This document shows, one piece after another, positions 1 through 11,427 of a DNA stretch of 24,808 nt. Made by a program: the position numbers and the translations under genes. Source of the DNA: JANNRA01 sp031401035 (GTDB lineage: Bacteria; Desulfobacterota; Binatia; HRBIN30; CADEER01); contig JANNRA010000068.1 of NCBI GenBank assembly GCA_031401035.1, positions 1-24,808 on the forward strand, written 5' to 3'. Below the pieces are notes generated by a model. That model was given only the letters and a program-made list of their open reading frames with translations, had not been told where the DNA came from and made no database searches. Positions within the stretch are counted from its first letter, which is position 1. Each line of letters opens with the position of its first letter.

Positions 1-140
1 GCAATGGAGGCGCGTGACTCCATCCAACCGGCGCCGACGGGGCGGCGCCCTCCAGCGGACATCCGCGCCGGCAATGGCAGTGCTGCGCCGGTCGGCGGGT
101 CTGGAGACCCGACCCATGAAAGCGCTACACGGTTGCGCAC
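1..140. other. Upstream region of the copper ATPase
   Basis: No gene can be supported here. An open frame from base 14 reads through the ATPase in another frame and is Arg/Ala-rich, as out-of-frame translation of GC-rich DNA is. A short perfect dyad at 96-111 (arms CGGGTC and GACCCG around TGGA) lies 30 bp before the ATPase start and could be an operator. It does not clearly match a CueR or CsoR site that I know. No convincing -35/-10 pair is seen. Confidence 0.4.
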
Positions 141-2432
<2,292 letters not shown>

Positions 2433-2468
2433 GGCGCGCGCCGCATAAAGTCGCGACGCGCGGTCGAG

Positions 2469-2957
2469 TCAGGGAGACTCCGTCGGCGCCGCGATGACGA
2501 GCACGACGGCGACGGACTCGTCCAGATCCCTGGTCAGGACATAGCCGATGGCGTTCGGATTGCTGGCGACGAAGCGCACGACGGCGTCGTCCGAGGCCAG
2601 CGTCGCGGGCGGAAACTCGCCGGCGTCGAAGTAGCGCCGGTTCCAGTAGTCCGCCATCCGCCGGCTGCCCTGTCCGAAAACGGCGGTGGAGAAATGTTCC
2701 CGCGCCTGGCTTCCGGACTCACGGTTGATCGCCACCATGGTCTGGCCGTCGGCCCAGTACAGCTTCTGCTTGAGGTAGATGGCGCGGACGTCGCGGGCGC
2801 TCAGCGCCGCGGTACGGCGCGGATGGGCGATCACCCGGATCTCCACGTCGGCGGCCCACAGCGGTCGCGACGCCGGCAGCGCGCACAACAGCGCGGCGAG
2901 CAGCAGCCGGCCCACTGCGTGATCGCGGCGCGATGCGCCCTGTCCCCGCATGCGCAT
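2469..2957 (-). CDS. Small PstS-like periplasmic substrate-binding-domain protein
   Basis: A 162-residue exported protein. Residues about 15-35 form a signal peptide (basic start, hydrophobic LLLAALLCALPAS, cleavage near SRPLWAA-DV). The rest resembles the short phosphate-ABC-type substrate-binding domain: a beta strand VEIRVIAHP, then ALSARDVRAIYLKQKLYWADG, a serine-rich NRESGSQAREHF segment typical of oxyanion binding, and a closing SNPNAIGYV strand. It is about half the length of PstS, and no PstCAB permease is nearby, so transport is unlikely. It starts 1 bp after the porin stop codon, so the two are certainly co-transcribed. It may deliver or sense an anion for the porin or the kinase upstream; that role is inferred. 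Confidence 0.75.
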   Translation of the reverse strand: MRMRGQGASRRDHAVGRLLLAALLCALPASRPLWAADVEIRVIAHPRRTAALSARDVRAIYLKQKLYWADGQTMVAINRESGSQAREHFSTAVFGQGSRRMADYWNRRYFDAGEFPPATLASDDAVVRFVASNPNAIGYVLTRDLDESVAVVLVIAAPTESP

Positions 2958-2958
2958 C

Positions 2959-4068
2959 TCAGAAGAACGTCGAGAAGGAGGCGAAGACGCCGCCCGGGTC
3001 GTCGCCGTCCAGCGACCGATCCGCGTAGCGGTACTCCACCTTCACCGCCATGAAGGGATACGGCTTGGCCACCGCGCCGGCGAGGAAGAGGTTGATCGGC
3101 GCCGCCGCGCCGGGCGGGTCGTAGTACTCGTAGCGCCCGACCAGGTAGAAGGGTTCCCACACCTCCACGACGCCCTGCAGGTAGGTGCCCCACTGCGTTG
3201 ACGGCAGGCCCTCGCCGCCCTGCGCATAGAGCTCGGCGAGCACTTCGCCGCGGCGCGGTTGCCAGATGGCGTGCACGGCGCCGAGTTGGGTCCAGCGACT
3301 CGTCTTCTCGGCCGCCTGGAACGTCAGCCCGGCCGACCATTCGGGCCCGGTGTCGTAGACCAGGCGTGCGCCGGCGGTGTTGTCGGGCGGGTCGAGGTCG
3401 GGATCGTCGGCAAGCGGCTGGAGGAACTGCGAGAACGCCGCGTAGTTGAGGTAACCCGGCCCCAGTTCGGCGGCGCCGTACACCATGACGCCGGTGGTGG
3501 TTTCCTGGAAGAAGGTCTCTTCGACGATGAGCGGGAGCTCCGTCGTCCAGGTGAGCGGCGGCGCCAGGATGAGGTTCCAGTACCCGACCGGCGTCAGGAA
3601 GATGCCGGCGCGTATGCGCAACTCCTCGGCGACGGTGAAGTCGCCGAACAGTCGGCGCACGTCGAAGGCGAAGTCCTCCGTCCCGACGACGTCCTCGCTG
3701 GCGGTGAAGATGTCCTTGAGCTGCAGCTCGGCGACCGCTCGGAAGCGCGGGATCTTGTCGAAGATCAGGAAGACGTTGAGCAGGTCGAGCGAAAATTCGC
3801 CGTGCGACTCGTCGCTGTACTCGGCCTTGACGTTGGTGAACCCGCCGATGGTCAGGCCCGTCGGCCCGAGGTGCAGACCGCGTCCGGGGCGATACTCGAT
3901 CGAGCCGGCGGCCAGGATCGGGGCTTCACCGAGCGCCGTGGCGCTGGCGGCGTCGCGCACCGGCGCCGGTGCTGGTGGCTCTGTCGCACCGGCGGGGCTG
4001 CAGCCGACGCAGACCGCCAACAGCAGTCCGATCCCCCATCGCACGACCTGGCCCATGCACGCGTCCAT
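2959..4068 (-). CDS. Porin-like outer-membrane beta-barrel protein
   Basis: A 369-residue exported protein. The N-terminus has a signal peptide (VVRWGIGLLLAVCVGCSPAGA); the VCVGC segment also resembles a lipobox, though the barrel-like body argues for ordinary export. The mature part alternates hydrophobic and polar residues with many aromatic girdle residues and ends in SFSTFF, the C-terminal phenylalanine signature used by the BAM machinery. The start at 4068 follows an AAAGGGGGG purine run; an ATG 12 bases downstream (4056) is an alternative, and upstream in-frame codons to 4194 give an unlikely Arg/Cys-rich leader. It precedes the PstS-like gene by 1 bp and follows the response regulator by 152 bp. 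The cargo is unknown; the partner suggests an anion such as phosphate. Confidence 0.75.
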   Translation of the reverse strand: MDACMGQVVRWGIGLLLAVCVGCSPAGATEPPAPAPVRDAASATALGEAPILAAGSIEYRPGRGLHLGPTGLTIGGFTNVKAEYSDESHGEFSLDLLNVFLIFDKIPRFRAVAELQLKDIFTASEDVVGTEDFAFDVRRLFGDFTVAEELRIRAGIFLTPVGYWNLILAPPLTWTTELPLIVEETFFQETTTGVMVYGAAELGPGYLNYAAFSQFLQPLADDPDLDPPDNTAGARLVYDTGPEWSAGLTFQAAEKTSRWTQLGAVHAIWQPRRGEVLAELYAQGGEGLPSTQWGTYLQGVVEVWEPFYLVGRYEYYDPPGAAAPINLFLAGAVAKPYPFMAVKVEYRYADRSLDGDDPGGVFASFSTFF

Positions 4069-4220
4069 CCCCCCTTTGCACTCAACGGGCAAGGCCAATG
4101 GCGCAGCGTTCGCGCAGGGTCGGGCACGGTCGCCGGCTCGGCGCGGCGTGCAGCGCGCAAGTTCCTGCGCGTCGCAGTACGCTCCACCGCGCAAGGACTT
4201 GCAGGGTCGGTCGCGGGAGC

Positions 4221-5599
<1,379 letters not shown>

Positions 5600-5603
<4 letters not shown>

Positions 5604-7438
5604 GCCCCCGCTCCTGCCATCGGCACTCGTACAGCGAATACCGTGCCACGACCGGGCTGGCTGTGCACCGTCACGGTGCCCTGGTGCGCGAGGACGACGC
5701 GCTCGACGAACGCCAGGCCGAGGCCGGTGCCGTCGTCGCGACCGCTGACGAAGGGCTCGAAGACGCGGTCGCGGATTCCAGCCGGCAGACCGGGCCCGTC
5801 GTCGGCCACCTCGAAGCCGACGCAGCCGCCGTGCGGCGCCAGGCTGCGCAGCGTCAGGCGGCCGCCCGGCGGCAGCGCCTGCAGGGCGTTGATGATCAGG
5901 TTGAGGAGGACCTGGTAGAGTTGGTCGCGATCGCCGCGTGCAGGTGGCTGCGCGGTGATGTCGCGGACCAGCTCGATGTGCTGGCGGCTCGCCTGCGCGG
6001 CAACGAACCCCGCGGCGCGCGTCAACAGCTCGTCGAGGGGCGTCGCCTCGAAGCGCGGCTCCACCGGGCGCGCCACCTGGATGAGTTCCGTGACCACCCG
6101 CTCGATGCGATCGACCTCGGCGACGATGGTCTCGACCAGTTCGCTCTGCTGCGCCGAGGGCAGCGCGCGGTTGCCCAAGAGTTGCGCCGAGGAACGCATC
6201 ACCGCCAGCGGCGTGCGCACCTCGTGCGCGACCATGGCGGCGAGTTGACCGGCGAAGGCGAACTTTGCCGCCGAGGTCGCCTCCGCGCGGCTGCGGCGCA
6301 ACGCCGTCGTCATCCGGTTGAACGATTCGGCCAGGCGGCCGACCTCGTTGCGCGAGCGCACCGGCAGCGGCGGCGCCGAGCGGTCCGGGTTCGCCGCCAG
6401 GTCGCCGATCGCGCCGGTGACCTCGCTGAGCGGGCGGAGCACCTGGCGCGCCAGCAGCGCGGCGGCCGTCAAGCCGACCAGCAAGAGGCCCGCGAGCATG
6501 GCAATCCAGCGGCGGCGGACGCGATCGACCACGGCGAAGGCTTCGCGCGTCCGCTCGGCGACGAGCACCCGCCAGCCGAGCGCCGGCAGGTCGATGGGAG
6601 CGACACCGACCAGCACCGGTTGCCGATCGGCGTTGCCGCGGAGGATCGTCCCGGTGCCGTAGCCGTCCGACGCGAGCGCCTGACCCATTTCCACCCGCAG
6701 CGTCGATGCCACAGCGGTGCTGCCGTCGAATGCCGTGCCGCCGATCACCGTGCCCGCGGCGTCGACGACGAAAGTCGCCACGCGCGTGTCGTCGCCGTTC
6801 AGACGCAGGCGAATGGCATCGAGCAGACGACGCAGGTCGTCCCAGTCGTACAGGAGCACCAGCGTCCCGACGCGCGCCTGCGGTGGATCCGGACTGGCGA
6901 TGGACGTCGTCACGACCAGCACCCGTCGAGCAGGAGCGGACAGGGAGATCGGGCCGCTCACCGCCGCCTCCGTCCCGCCCACCGCCGGCGGTGGGTGCTG
7001 GCCGATCCAGTCGCCGCTGCTGGCGGCGACGACGACGCCGCCCTCGTCCAGTGCCAGGATCGCCGCGTAGGGCGAGCCGGCACCACGCGCGCCGCGCAGC
7101 AGCTGCGAGACGCGCTTGTCGACATCCCCGATCATCAGGTCGCGCATGAGGTCCTGCTGCGCCAGCGAGCGCGCGTCGTGCTCCGCCCGCCGCACGGCCG
7201 CCGTGACCGCCTCGGCGCCACGCTCCGCGCTCTGCCGCAGGCGGATGCCGATCTCGCGCTCCAGGGCGGCGCGCGTGCCAGCGAAGGCGACGATGGCGAA
7301 GATCGCGCCCGGTACGGTGACCAGACCGAGCGCGAAGAGCAGCAGCTTGGTGCGCAGGGACACGTCCGCCCATGCCCGGGCACCGCGCGCGGCGACCCGA
7401 CGCCGCGGCGCATCATCCTCCGTCTTGAGGGAACCCAT
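5600..7438 (-). CDS. Membrane sensor histidine kinase with extracytoplasmic sensor domain
   Basis: A 612-residue kinase, partner of the overlapping NtrC-type regulator. Transmembrane helix 1 is at about 30-53, a large periplasmic Cache-like sensor fills about 55-310, transmembrane helix 2 is at about 311-331, and HAMP follows (about 332-385). The dimerisation/phosphotransfer domain has His405 in MVAHEVRTPL. The ATPase domain has the N box (Asn513-Asn517 in NLIINALQAL), G1 (DDGPGLP, about 547-552), F (FEPFVSG) and G2 (GTGLGLAF, 570-577) boxes. The start at 7438 is supported by AGGAGG six bases upstream. The ligand is unknown. Co-location with a porin and a PstS-like protein hints that it senses an anion or a small solute. 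Confidence 0.93.
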
Positions 7439-7773
7439 GCGCGCCTCCTGTCGCGATCAGCGCGCGCCAGACCGCCGCCCCGGCGAACATCCGCGGGGCA
7501 CGGGGATCATCGGCATGCAGGAGGGGCTGTTCACGGTCGACCGGGTTCCGGCCCCGGCCTCACAGCGAACGGCACGCACCTCCGCCCGCCACGCGTACCC
7601 GGCGCCACCACAGTCACCTAGCATGGCGGGAGCGGCCGCGTCGCCGGGAAAGCACGCCGGGCGACGTCCGCGCGCGACCAGACTCCGACCGACGCCGTCG
7701 CGGTGCGATGCACGGCGGCCTTCGTGCGCGCTCGCCTCGCGGCGGCGCGCGCCGAGTCAGCAGCCTCGTGTGC
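7439..7773. other. Intergenic region upstream of the kinase operon
   Basis: This 335-bp gap holds no gene I can support. Open frames crossing it are Arg/Pro/Ala-rich shadows. It must carry the promoter of the kinase-regulator operon (minus strand) and the 3' end of the methyltransferase transcript. A GG-N10-GC match on the minus strand (TGGCGC at 7607-7602, GC at 7594-7593) and a small dyad GTGC-GAT-GCAC (7703-7713) about 100 bp further upstream are arranged like a weak sigma-54 promoter with an activator site. The -12 element is poor, so this is only a suggestion. Confidence 0.4.
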
Positions 7774-8472
7774 TCAGCGCTTGACCGACATCTCGCACAG
7801 CTCCCCCATGATGAGGGGGCTGGAGTCGAAGCCGTTGGCCGGATCGCGCAGCCAGGCGAGGTAGGCGACGTGATCGGCCTTGAACAGGCCGATGTTGTCG
7901 CTGATCACGGCGGCCCCGGGGCGCAGCGCCGGCGCCACGGTCTGCAGCACCGCCAGCATGGGCGGCGGAAAGCCGTCGTTGAGCAGCAGGTCGACCGGTC
8001 CCTCGATCCCGCGCAGCGTCTCGCGTGCGTCACCGAGGCGAATCTCGACCAGGTCGCCGAGGCCGGCATCGTCGAGGTTGCGGCGCGCCCGCTCGGCCTT
8101 GGCCGGCACCATCTCGGTGCCGATCACCTGGCCGCCGCCCAGGCCACCGCAATTGTCACGCACGGCGAGCGCCAGGTAGATCGTCGAGATGCCGAACGAG
8201 GTGCCGAACTCGACGATGCGACGGGCGCCGCTGGCGCGGGCCAGCAGATAGCAGAACATGCCCTGCGTCGGCGCCAGCGGCATGGCGGCGGCGTCGTGGA
8301 CGTGCTGCAGGCGTTCCCAGGCCAGCGGCCGGCCGGTGAGCAGACGTGGCAGCTGCGGCAGGTAGCGCCAGACGAGCTTGCGCATCTCGCCGCGCGTGTC
8401 GGCGTAGCAGCGCTGCAGCACCGCGCGGGCGCGCAGATCGGGGACGGTGGCGAGGGCGGCGTCGGCGGACAT
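7774..8472 (-). CDS. Class I SAM-dependent O-methyltransferase-like protein
   Basis: A 232-residue cytoplasmic protein of the catechol/caffeoyl-CoA O-methyltransferase type (Rossmann-fold methyltransferase family 3). Motif I is VEFGTSFGISTIYLA (88-102, glycine-rich SAM loop), an acidic residue ends strand 2 (TEMVP, Glu120), LGDARETL (146-153) matches motif II, and VDLLLNDGFPP (160-170) matches the metal/substrate region where this family usually has D-x-D-x-x-K. Here the canonical Lys and second Asp are not evident, so catalysis on a catechol is unproven. Start at 8472 has GAGGAG seven bases upstream. It lies 24 bp downstream of the ferredoxin and is probably co-transcribed with it under control of the divergent LysR gene. 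Confidence 0.8.
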   Translation of the reverse strand: MSADAALATVPDLRARAVLQRCYADTRGEMRKLVWRYLPQLPRLLTGRPLAWERLQHVHDAAAMPLAPTQGMFCYLLARASGARRIVEFGTSFGISTIYLALAVRDNCGGLGGGQVIGTEMVPAKAERARRNLDDAGLGDLVEIRLGDARETLRGIEGPVDLLLNDGFPPPMLAVLQTVAPALRPGAAVISDNIGLFKADHVAYLAWLRDPANGFDSSPLIMGELCEMSVKR

Positions 8473-8496
8473 GGATGGTCTCCTCTCGGTGTCGGG

Positions 8497-8847
8497 TCAG
8501 GCGGGCAGGAGCTGGATGGCGTGCTCGGGGCAGGCGACGACGCACAGGCCGCAGGCGCGGCAGGCGTCGGCGCGCGGTGCGTAGGCGGTCTGCCGGCGAT
8601 GCGCGCGCGACTTGAGGCGGGCCAGGAACGACAGCGCGACAAAGTCGGCATCGTCGATGCGGCGCACCTCGAAGATGTCGTGCGGGCACACCTCGACGCA
8701 GTCGCGCTTGCCCTCGCAGCGCGCCCGGTCGATGCGCGGCGCCCAGGCGCCTGGCGCCGCCTTGCAGTCCTCGCCGGGTCGGTCCGGGTGCGCCGCGGCG
8801 GCACGCGCCTTGGCGGCGCCGGCGCGCAGGGGAGTGGTCGGGCTCAT
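8497..8847 (-). CDS. Two-cluster ferredoxin (3Fe-4S/4Fe-4S type)
   Basis: A 116-residue electron-transfer protein. The first motif is CEGKRDCVEVCP (Cys44, Cys50, Cys54), which lacks the usual second cysteine of CxxCxxCxxxCP and fits a 3Fe-4S or 7Fe-ferredoxin-like site; the second is a full CRACGLCVVACP (Cys96, 99, 102, 106) for a 4Fe-4S cluster. A positively charged linker (about 61-92) separates them, longer than in minimal ferredoxins. The family with CEGKxDCVEVCP followed by CxxCGLC is widespread, generally annotated only as ferredoxin. The ATG at 8847 has GGAGG seven bases upstream. It is the first gene of a probable two-gene operon with the methyltransferase, transcribed away from the LysR gene. 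Confidence 0.88.
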   Translation of the reverse strand: MSPTTPLRAGAAKARAAAAHPDRPGEDCKAAPGAWAPRIDRARCEGKRDCVEVCPHDIFEVRRIDDADFVALSFLARLKSRAHRRQTAYAPRADACRACGLCVVACPEHAIQLLPA

Positions 8848-8902
8848 CGGTCGTCCTCCATCTGGGAGCAGGAACCGTAGGCAGATTTTGACTTGCTCAC
8901 CA

Positions 8903-8930
8903 GTGCAATCTCGGCAAGGACAGATTGCAC
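8903..8930. promoter_or_regulatory. Perfect dyad, likely LysR operator
   Basis: Arms GTGCAATCT (8903-8911) and AGATTGCAC (8922-8930) are perfect inverted copies around a 10-bp spacer, in the 86-bp gap between the ferredoxin and the LysR start. A third partial copy, ATGCAATCC, covers the LysR ATG itself (8934-8942). LysR-family regulators typically bind interrupted dyads of the T-N11-A kind in such divergent gaps and repress their own gene, so this is the obvious operator for both directions. Confidence 0.75.
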
Positions 8931-8933
8931 GCC

Positions 8934-9830
8934 ATGCAATCCATCGATCTGAACCTGCTGGTCGCCCTCGACGCGCTGTTGCGCGAGCAGAGCGTCACCG
9001 CGGCCGCGCGCCGCCTGCACCTGAGCCCGCCGGCGATGAGCCGCACGCTGGCACGCATCCGCGTCGCGGTCGGCGACCCGATCTTGGTACGCGCCGGCCG
9101 CCGCCTGGTGCCGACGCCGTTCGCCGCCGGGCTACAGCCGCGCGTGCAGGCGGCGGTGGAGGAATCGCGCGCGCTGCTGCGGCGCGAGAACGGCGTCGCG
9201 CTGGCCACCCTGGCGCGCACCTTCGTCATCCGCACCAACGACACCATCGCCGGCGGCTTCGGGGCGGCGATCCTGGCGCTGGTGGCGCGCGAGGCGCCGC
9301 AGGTGCGCCTGCGCTTCGCGCCCGAGGGCGAGGAGGACGTCGCGGCGCTGCGCGATGGTCAGATCGATCTCGACCTCGGCGTCATCGGCGAGAGCGGACC
9401 CGAGGTGCGCATCCAGCAGCTCTTCCGCGACCGCCTGGTCGGCGCCGTGCGCCTCGGGCACGGCCTGACACGCGGGCGCATGACGGCGCGCCGCTTCGCC
9501 GCCGGTGCGCACATCTCGGTGTCGCGGCGCGGGCGGCTGCGCGGCCCGATCGACGAGGTCCTGGCGCAGCAGGGCCTCGAGCGGCGCGTCGAGCTGGTCG
9601 TGCCGTCGTTCTACTCGGCGCTCTTCGTCGCCGCGGCCTCCGACCTCATCGCGGCGGTGCCCGCGCGCCTGGCGGGGAGCGCCGTGGCGGCGTTCGGCGT
9701 GCACGCCTTCGCCCTGCCGGTGGCGACGCCCGACTTCGCCGTCTCGCAGGCCTGGCACCCGCGCTACGACGCCGACCCGTCGCACCGCTGGCTGCGCGAC
9801 GTCGTGCGCCGGGCCTGCGGCGGAGGCTGA
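8934..9830 (+). CDS. LysR-family transcriptional regulator
   Basis: A 298-residue regulator. The N-terminal winged helix (about 1-62) shows the family pattern DLNLLVALDALLREQSVTAAARRLHLSPPAMSRTLARIR; residues about 85-295 form the effector-binding periplasmic-protein-like fold (starting at FVIRTNDTIAGGF). Two starts are possible: ATG at 8934, which gives the usual short run before the helix, and an in-frame TTG at 8925 that is better spaced from AAGGA (8916-8920) but would put coding sequence in the operator arm. I prefer the ATG. It is divergent from the ferredoxin-methyltransferase pair and probably controls it and itself. The NodD/LinR-like start (DLNLLVALDALL) is common among regulators of aromatic catabolism; the effector is unknown. 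Confidence 0.93.
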   Translation: MQSIDLNLLVALDALLREQSVTAAARRLHLSPPAMSRTLARIRVAVGDPILVRAGRRLVPTPFAAGLQPRVQAAVEESRALLRRENGVALATLARTFVIRTNDTIAGGFGAAILALVAREAPQVRLRFAPEGEEDVAALRDGQIDLDLGVIGESGPEVRIQQLFRDRLVGAVRLGHGLTRGRMTARRFAAGAHISVSRRGRLRGPIDEVLAQQGLERRVELVVPSFYSALFVAAASDLIAAVPARLAGSAVAAFGVHAFALPVATPDFAVSQAWHPRYDADPSHRWLRDVVRRACGGG

Positions 9831-9909
9831 ACGGCCGCCGTGCGGCGTCACCGTCGACACCACGCGCGGCCCTGGTGACGAGATTCTGACGATGATCGAG
9901 CAGGTGGCA

Positions 9910-9925
9910 GGTGCAGTGATGCACC
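9910..9925. promoter_or_regulatory. Dyad upstream of the sigma-54 promoter, candidate activator site
   Basis: GGTGCA (9910-9915) and TGCACC (9920-9925) are perfect inverted repeats around GTGA. The centre lies about 73 bp before the expected transcription start, within the distance at which NtrC-type activators bind. Which activator binds it is not shown. Confidence 0.4.
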
Positions 9926-9964
9926 ATCGCCCTGGCGCTGGCCCTGGGCGTGCGGAGCGCCACC

Positions 9965-9980
9965 TGGCACGGGCCATGCT
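9965..9980 (+). promoter_or_regulatory. Near-consensus sigma-54 promoter
   Basis: The bases read TGGCACG, four bases, then ATGCT, matching the -24/-12 consensus TGGCACG-N4-TTGCW at all but one conserved position, with exact GG-N10-GC spacing (GG 9966-9967, GC 9978-9979). It sits in non-coding DNA, in the right orientation for the thiolase-DUF35-SurA-like operon that starts at 10234. Expected transcription start is near 9990. Confidence 0.65.
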
Positions 9981-10233
9981 TTGACGAGAATTGCCCTCGA
10001 GGAGAATGGTGCGGCGGGCGGAACGAGCGGTGGCGGAGGCGGCCGGCGGGAGCGGAGGCGGAGCGGAGCGCGGCACCGGGCGGAGTTGATGGAGTGGTCG
10101 GGCGCTGATCGAGCGAGGAGCCGGCGGCCTGCGGGTCGCCGGCGTCCCGCGCCCGCTCGGGCGGCGTCGGGCAGCGGCGGCGTTTGCCGGCTCGCCTGAT
10201 CGATGGTAGCGCGGCGTCCTTTCCCGCCGCCGT

Positions 10234-11427
10234 ATGGATCGTCCGCAGACCCTCAGCATCCGCGACCGCGCCGCCATCGTCGGCATCGGCCAGACCGCGT
10301 TCAGCAGGTTCAGCGGCGTCACCGAGGAGCGCCAGGCGGCCGAGGCGATCACCGCGGCGCTCGACGATGCCGGGCTGACCCTCGCCGACGTCGACGGCGT
10401 CGCGCGCTTCGACATCGAGAACGTCAACGAGCTGCAGCTCGTCTACGGCATGGGCATCCCGCACCTGCGCTTCTTCGCCGGCGTCCCCTCCGGCGGCGGC
10501 GCCGTCGCCGGCACGCTGGTGCTGGCGGCGATGGCCGTCGCCACCGGCCAGGCCAACGTCGTCGTCTGCTACCGCGCCCGCAACCGCGGCAAGCAGTCCT
10601 CGCACGGCGCCAAGCCGCTGCAGGGCGGCCGGCCGTGGGCCAAGCACGCGGCGACGCTGACGGATTTCTACCAGTACCACGTGCCCTTCGGCCTCATCAC
10701 GCCGGCGCAGGAGATGGCGCTCATCTACCGGCGCCACATGCACGAGTTCGGCACCACCACCGAACAGTTCGGGGCGGTCGCCGTCGCGCAGCGCGCGCAT
10801 GCGGCGCGCAACCCGCACGCGGTCATGCGCACGCCGCTGACGCTCGCCGACCACCAGGCCTCGCGCTGGATCGCCGAGCCGTTGCGGATGCTCGACTGCT
10901 GTCTGGAGACCGACGGCGCCTGCGCAGTCATCGTCACCGCCGCCGAGCGCGCGCGCGACTGCCGCCAGCCGCCGGCCTACCTGCTCGCCGGTGCGCAGGC
11001 CGAGGGGCCGATCCACATCCGCATGGCCGACTACCTGACGCACTGGCAGGAGCACACCGCCGGCGCCTTCGTCGCCGAACAGCTCTACGGCATGGCCGGC
11101 ATCACGGCGCGCGACGTCGACGCGGCGATGCTCTTCGACCACTTCGGACCGGCCGTCATCCTCAGTCTGGAGGACTACGGCTTCTGCGCCCGCGGCGAAG
11201 GCGGCCCGTTCGTCGCCAGCGGCGCGCACGCCTGGCCGCACGGGTCGATCCCGGTCAACACGCACGGCGGCAGCCTCTCTGAGGCGTACATCCACGGGTA
11301 CAACCACATCCTCGAAGGCGTGCGGCAGATCCGCGGCACGTCGAGCTGCCAGGTCGAGGATTGCGAGGTGGTACTGGTGACGAGCTCGAACACCGATCCG
11401 ACTGGCGCAGTACTGTTGAGGCGATGA
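10234..11427 (+). CDS. Thiolase-like protein (lipid-transfer/SCPx-type), nucleophile Cys absent
   Basis: A 397-residue thiolase-fold protein. The N-terminal strand AAIVGIGQTAFSRF and the C-terminal NTHGGSLSEAYIHGYNHILEGVRQIRG are hallmarks of the SCPx/lipid-transfer branch that pairs with DUF35 proteins. Where a degradative thiolase has its nucleophilic Cys (CASG), this protein has VPSGGGAVAG (84-93), so acyl transfer through a Cys thioester is not possible. Related Cys-less proteins with DUF35 partners include the steroid side-chain retro-aldolase Ltp2 type, which cleaves a beta-hydroxyacyl-CoA; such an aldolase or a carboligase role is the best guess. No Shine-Dalgarno is visible before ATG 10234. 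Its last codons overlap the DUF35 gene by ATGA, so a 1:1 complex is expected. Confidence 0.85.
   Translation: MDRPQTLSIRDRAAIVGIGQTAFSRFSGVTEERQAAEAITAALDDAGLTLADVDGVARFDIENVNELQLVYGMGIPHLRFFAGVPSGGGAVAGTLVLAAMAVATGQANVVVCYRARNRGKQSSHGAKPLQGGRPWAKHAATLTDFYQYHVPFGLITPAQEMALIYRRHMHEFGTTTEQFGAVAVAQRAHAARNPHAVMRTPLTLADHQASRWIAEPLRMLDCCLETDGACAVIVTAAERARDCRQPPAYLLAGAQAEGPIHIRMADYLTHWQEHTAGAFVAEQLYGMAGITARDVDAAMLFDHFGPAVILSLEDYGFCARGEGGPFVASGAHAWPHGSIPVNTHGGSLSEAYIHGYNHILEGVRQIRGTSSCQVEDCEVVLVTSSNTDPTGAVLLRR

Larger units (their letters stand above)
9831..10233. other. Long intergenic leader region before the first thiolase operon
   Basis: This 403-bp stretch has no supportable protein gene. Its left part carries a dyad (9910-9925) and a near-consensus sigma-54 promoter (9965-9980). 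The right part, the presumed 5' leader of about 240 nt, is strongly G-rich on the plus strand between about 10029 and 10070, with closely spaced GG runs that could form two-layer G-quadruplexes. A 27-codon frame from ATG 10006 follows GAGGAG almost directly but is Arg/Gly/Ala-rich and not credible as a protein. Confidence 0.5.

Noticed and set aside
5604..7373. N-terminal extension of the response regulator frame across the kinase gene (1050-codon frame)
   Set aside because: The extra 590 codons are a shadow of the kinase; the receiver domain starts exactly at ATG 5603, which overlaps the kinase stop.
7592..7607. Possible sigma-54 promoter for the histidine kinase operon (TGGCGC...ACGCG on the minus strand) with a GTGC-GAT-GCAC dyad upstream
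   Set aside because: The -12 element keeps only GC, and GG-N10-GC occurs often by chance in GC-rich DNA; it is far weaker than the two reported sites.
10143..10172. Possible degenerate copy of the GGGACCGCGGGCGTCCCGC repeat family
   Set aside because: Only the CGTCCCGC core and nearby bases agree, with indels; in DNA this GC-rich that is not convincing.
9981..10199. TTG-started frame whose first residues (MTRIALEE) resemble the N-terminus of COG2159-type amidohydrolases
   Set aside because: The likeness stops after eight residues; the rest is Gly/Arg/Ala-rich out-of-frame-type sequence, and the TTG lies right after the -12 box.
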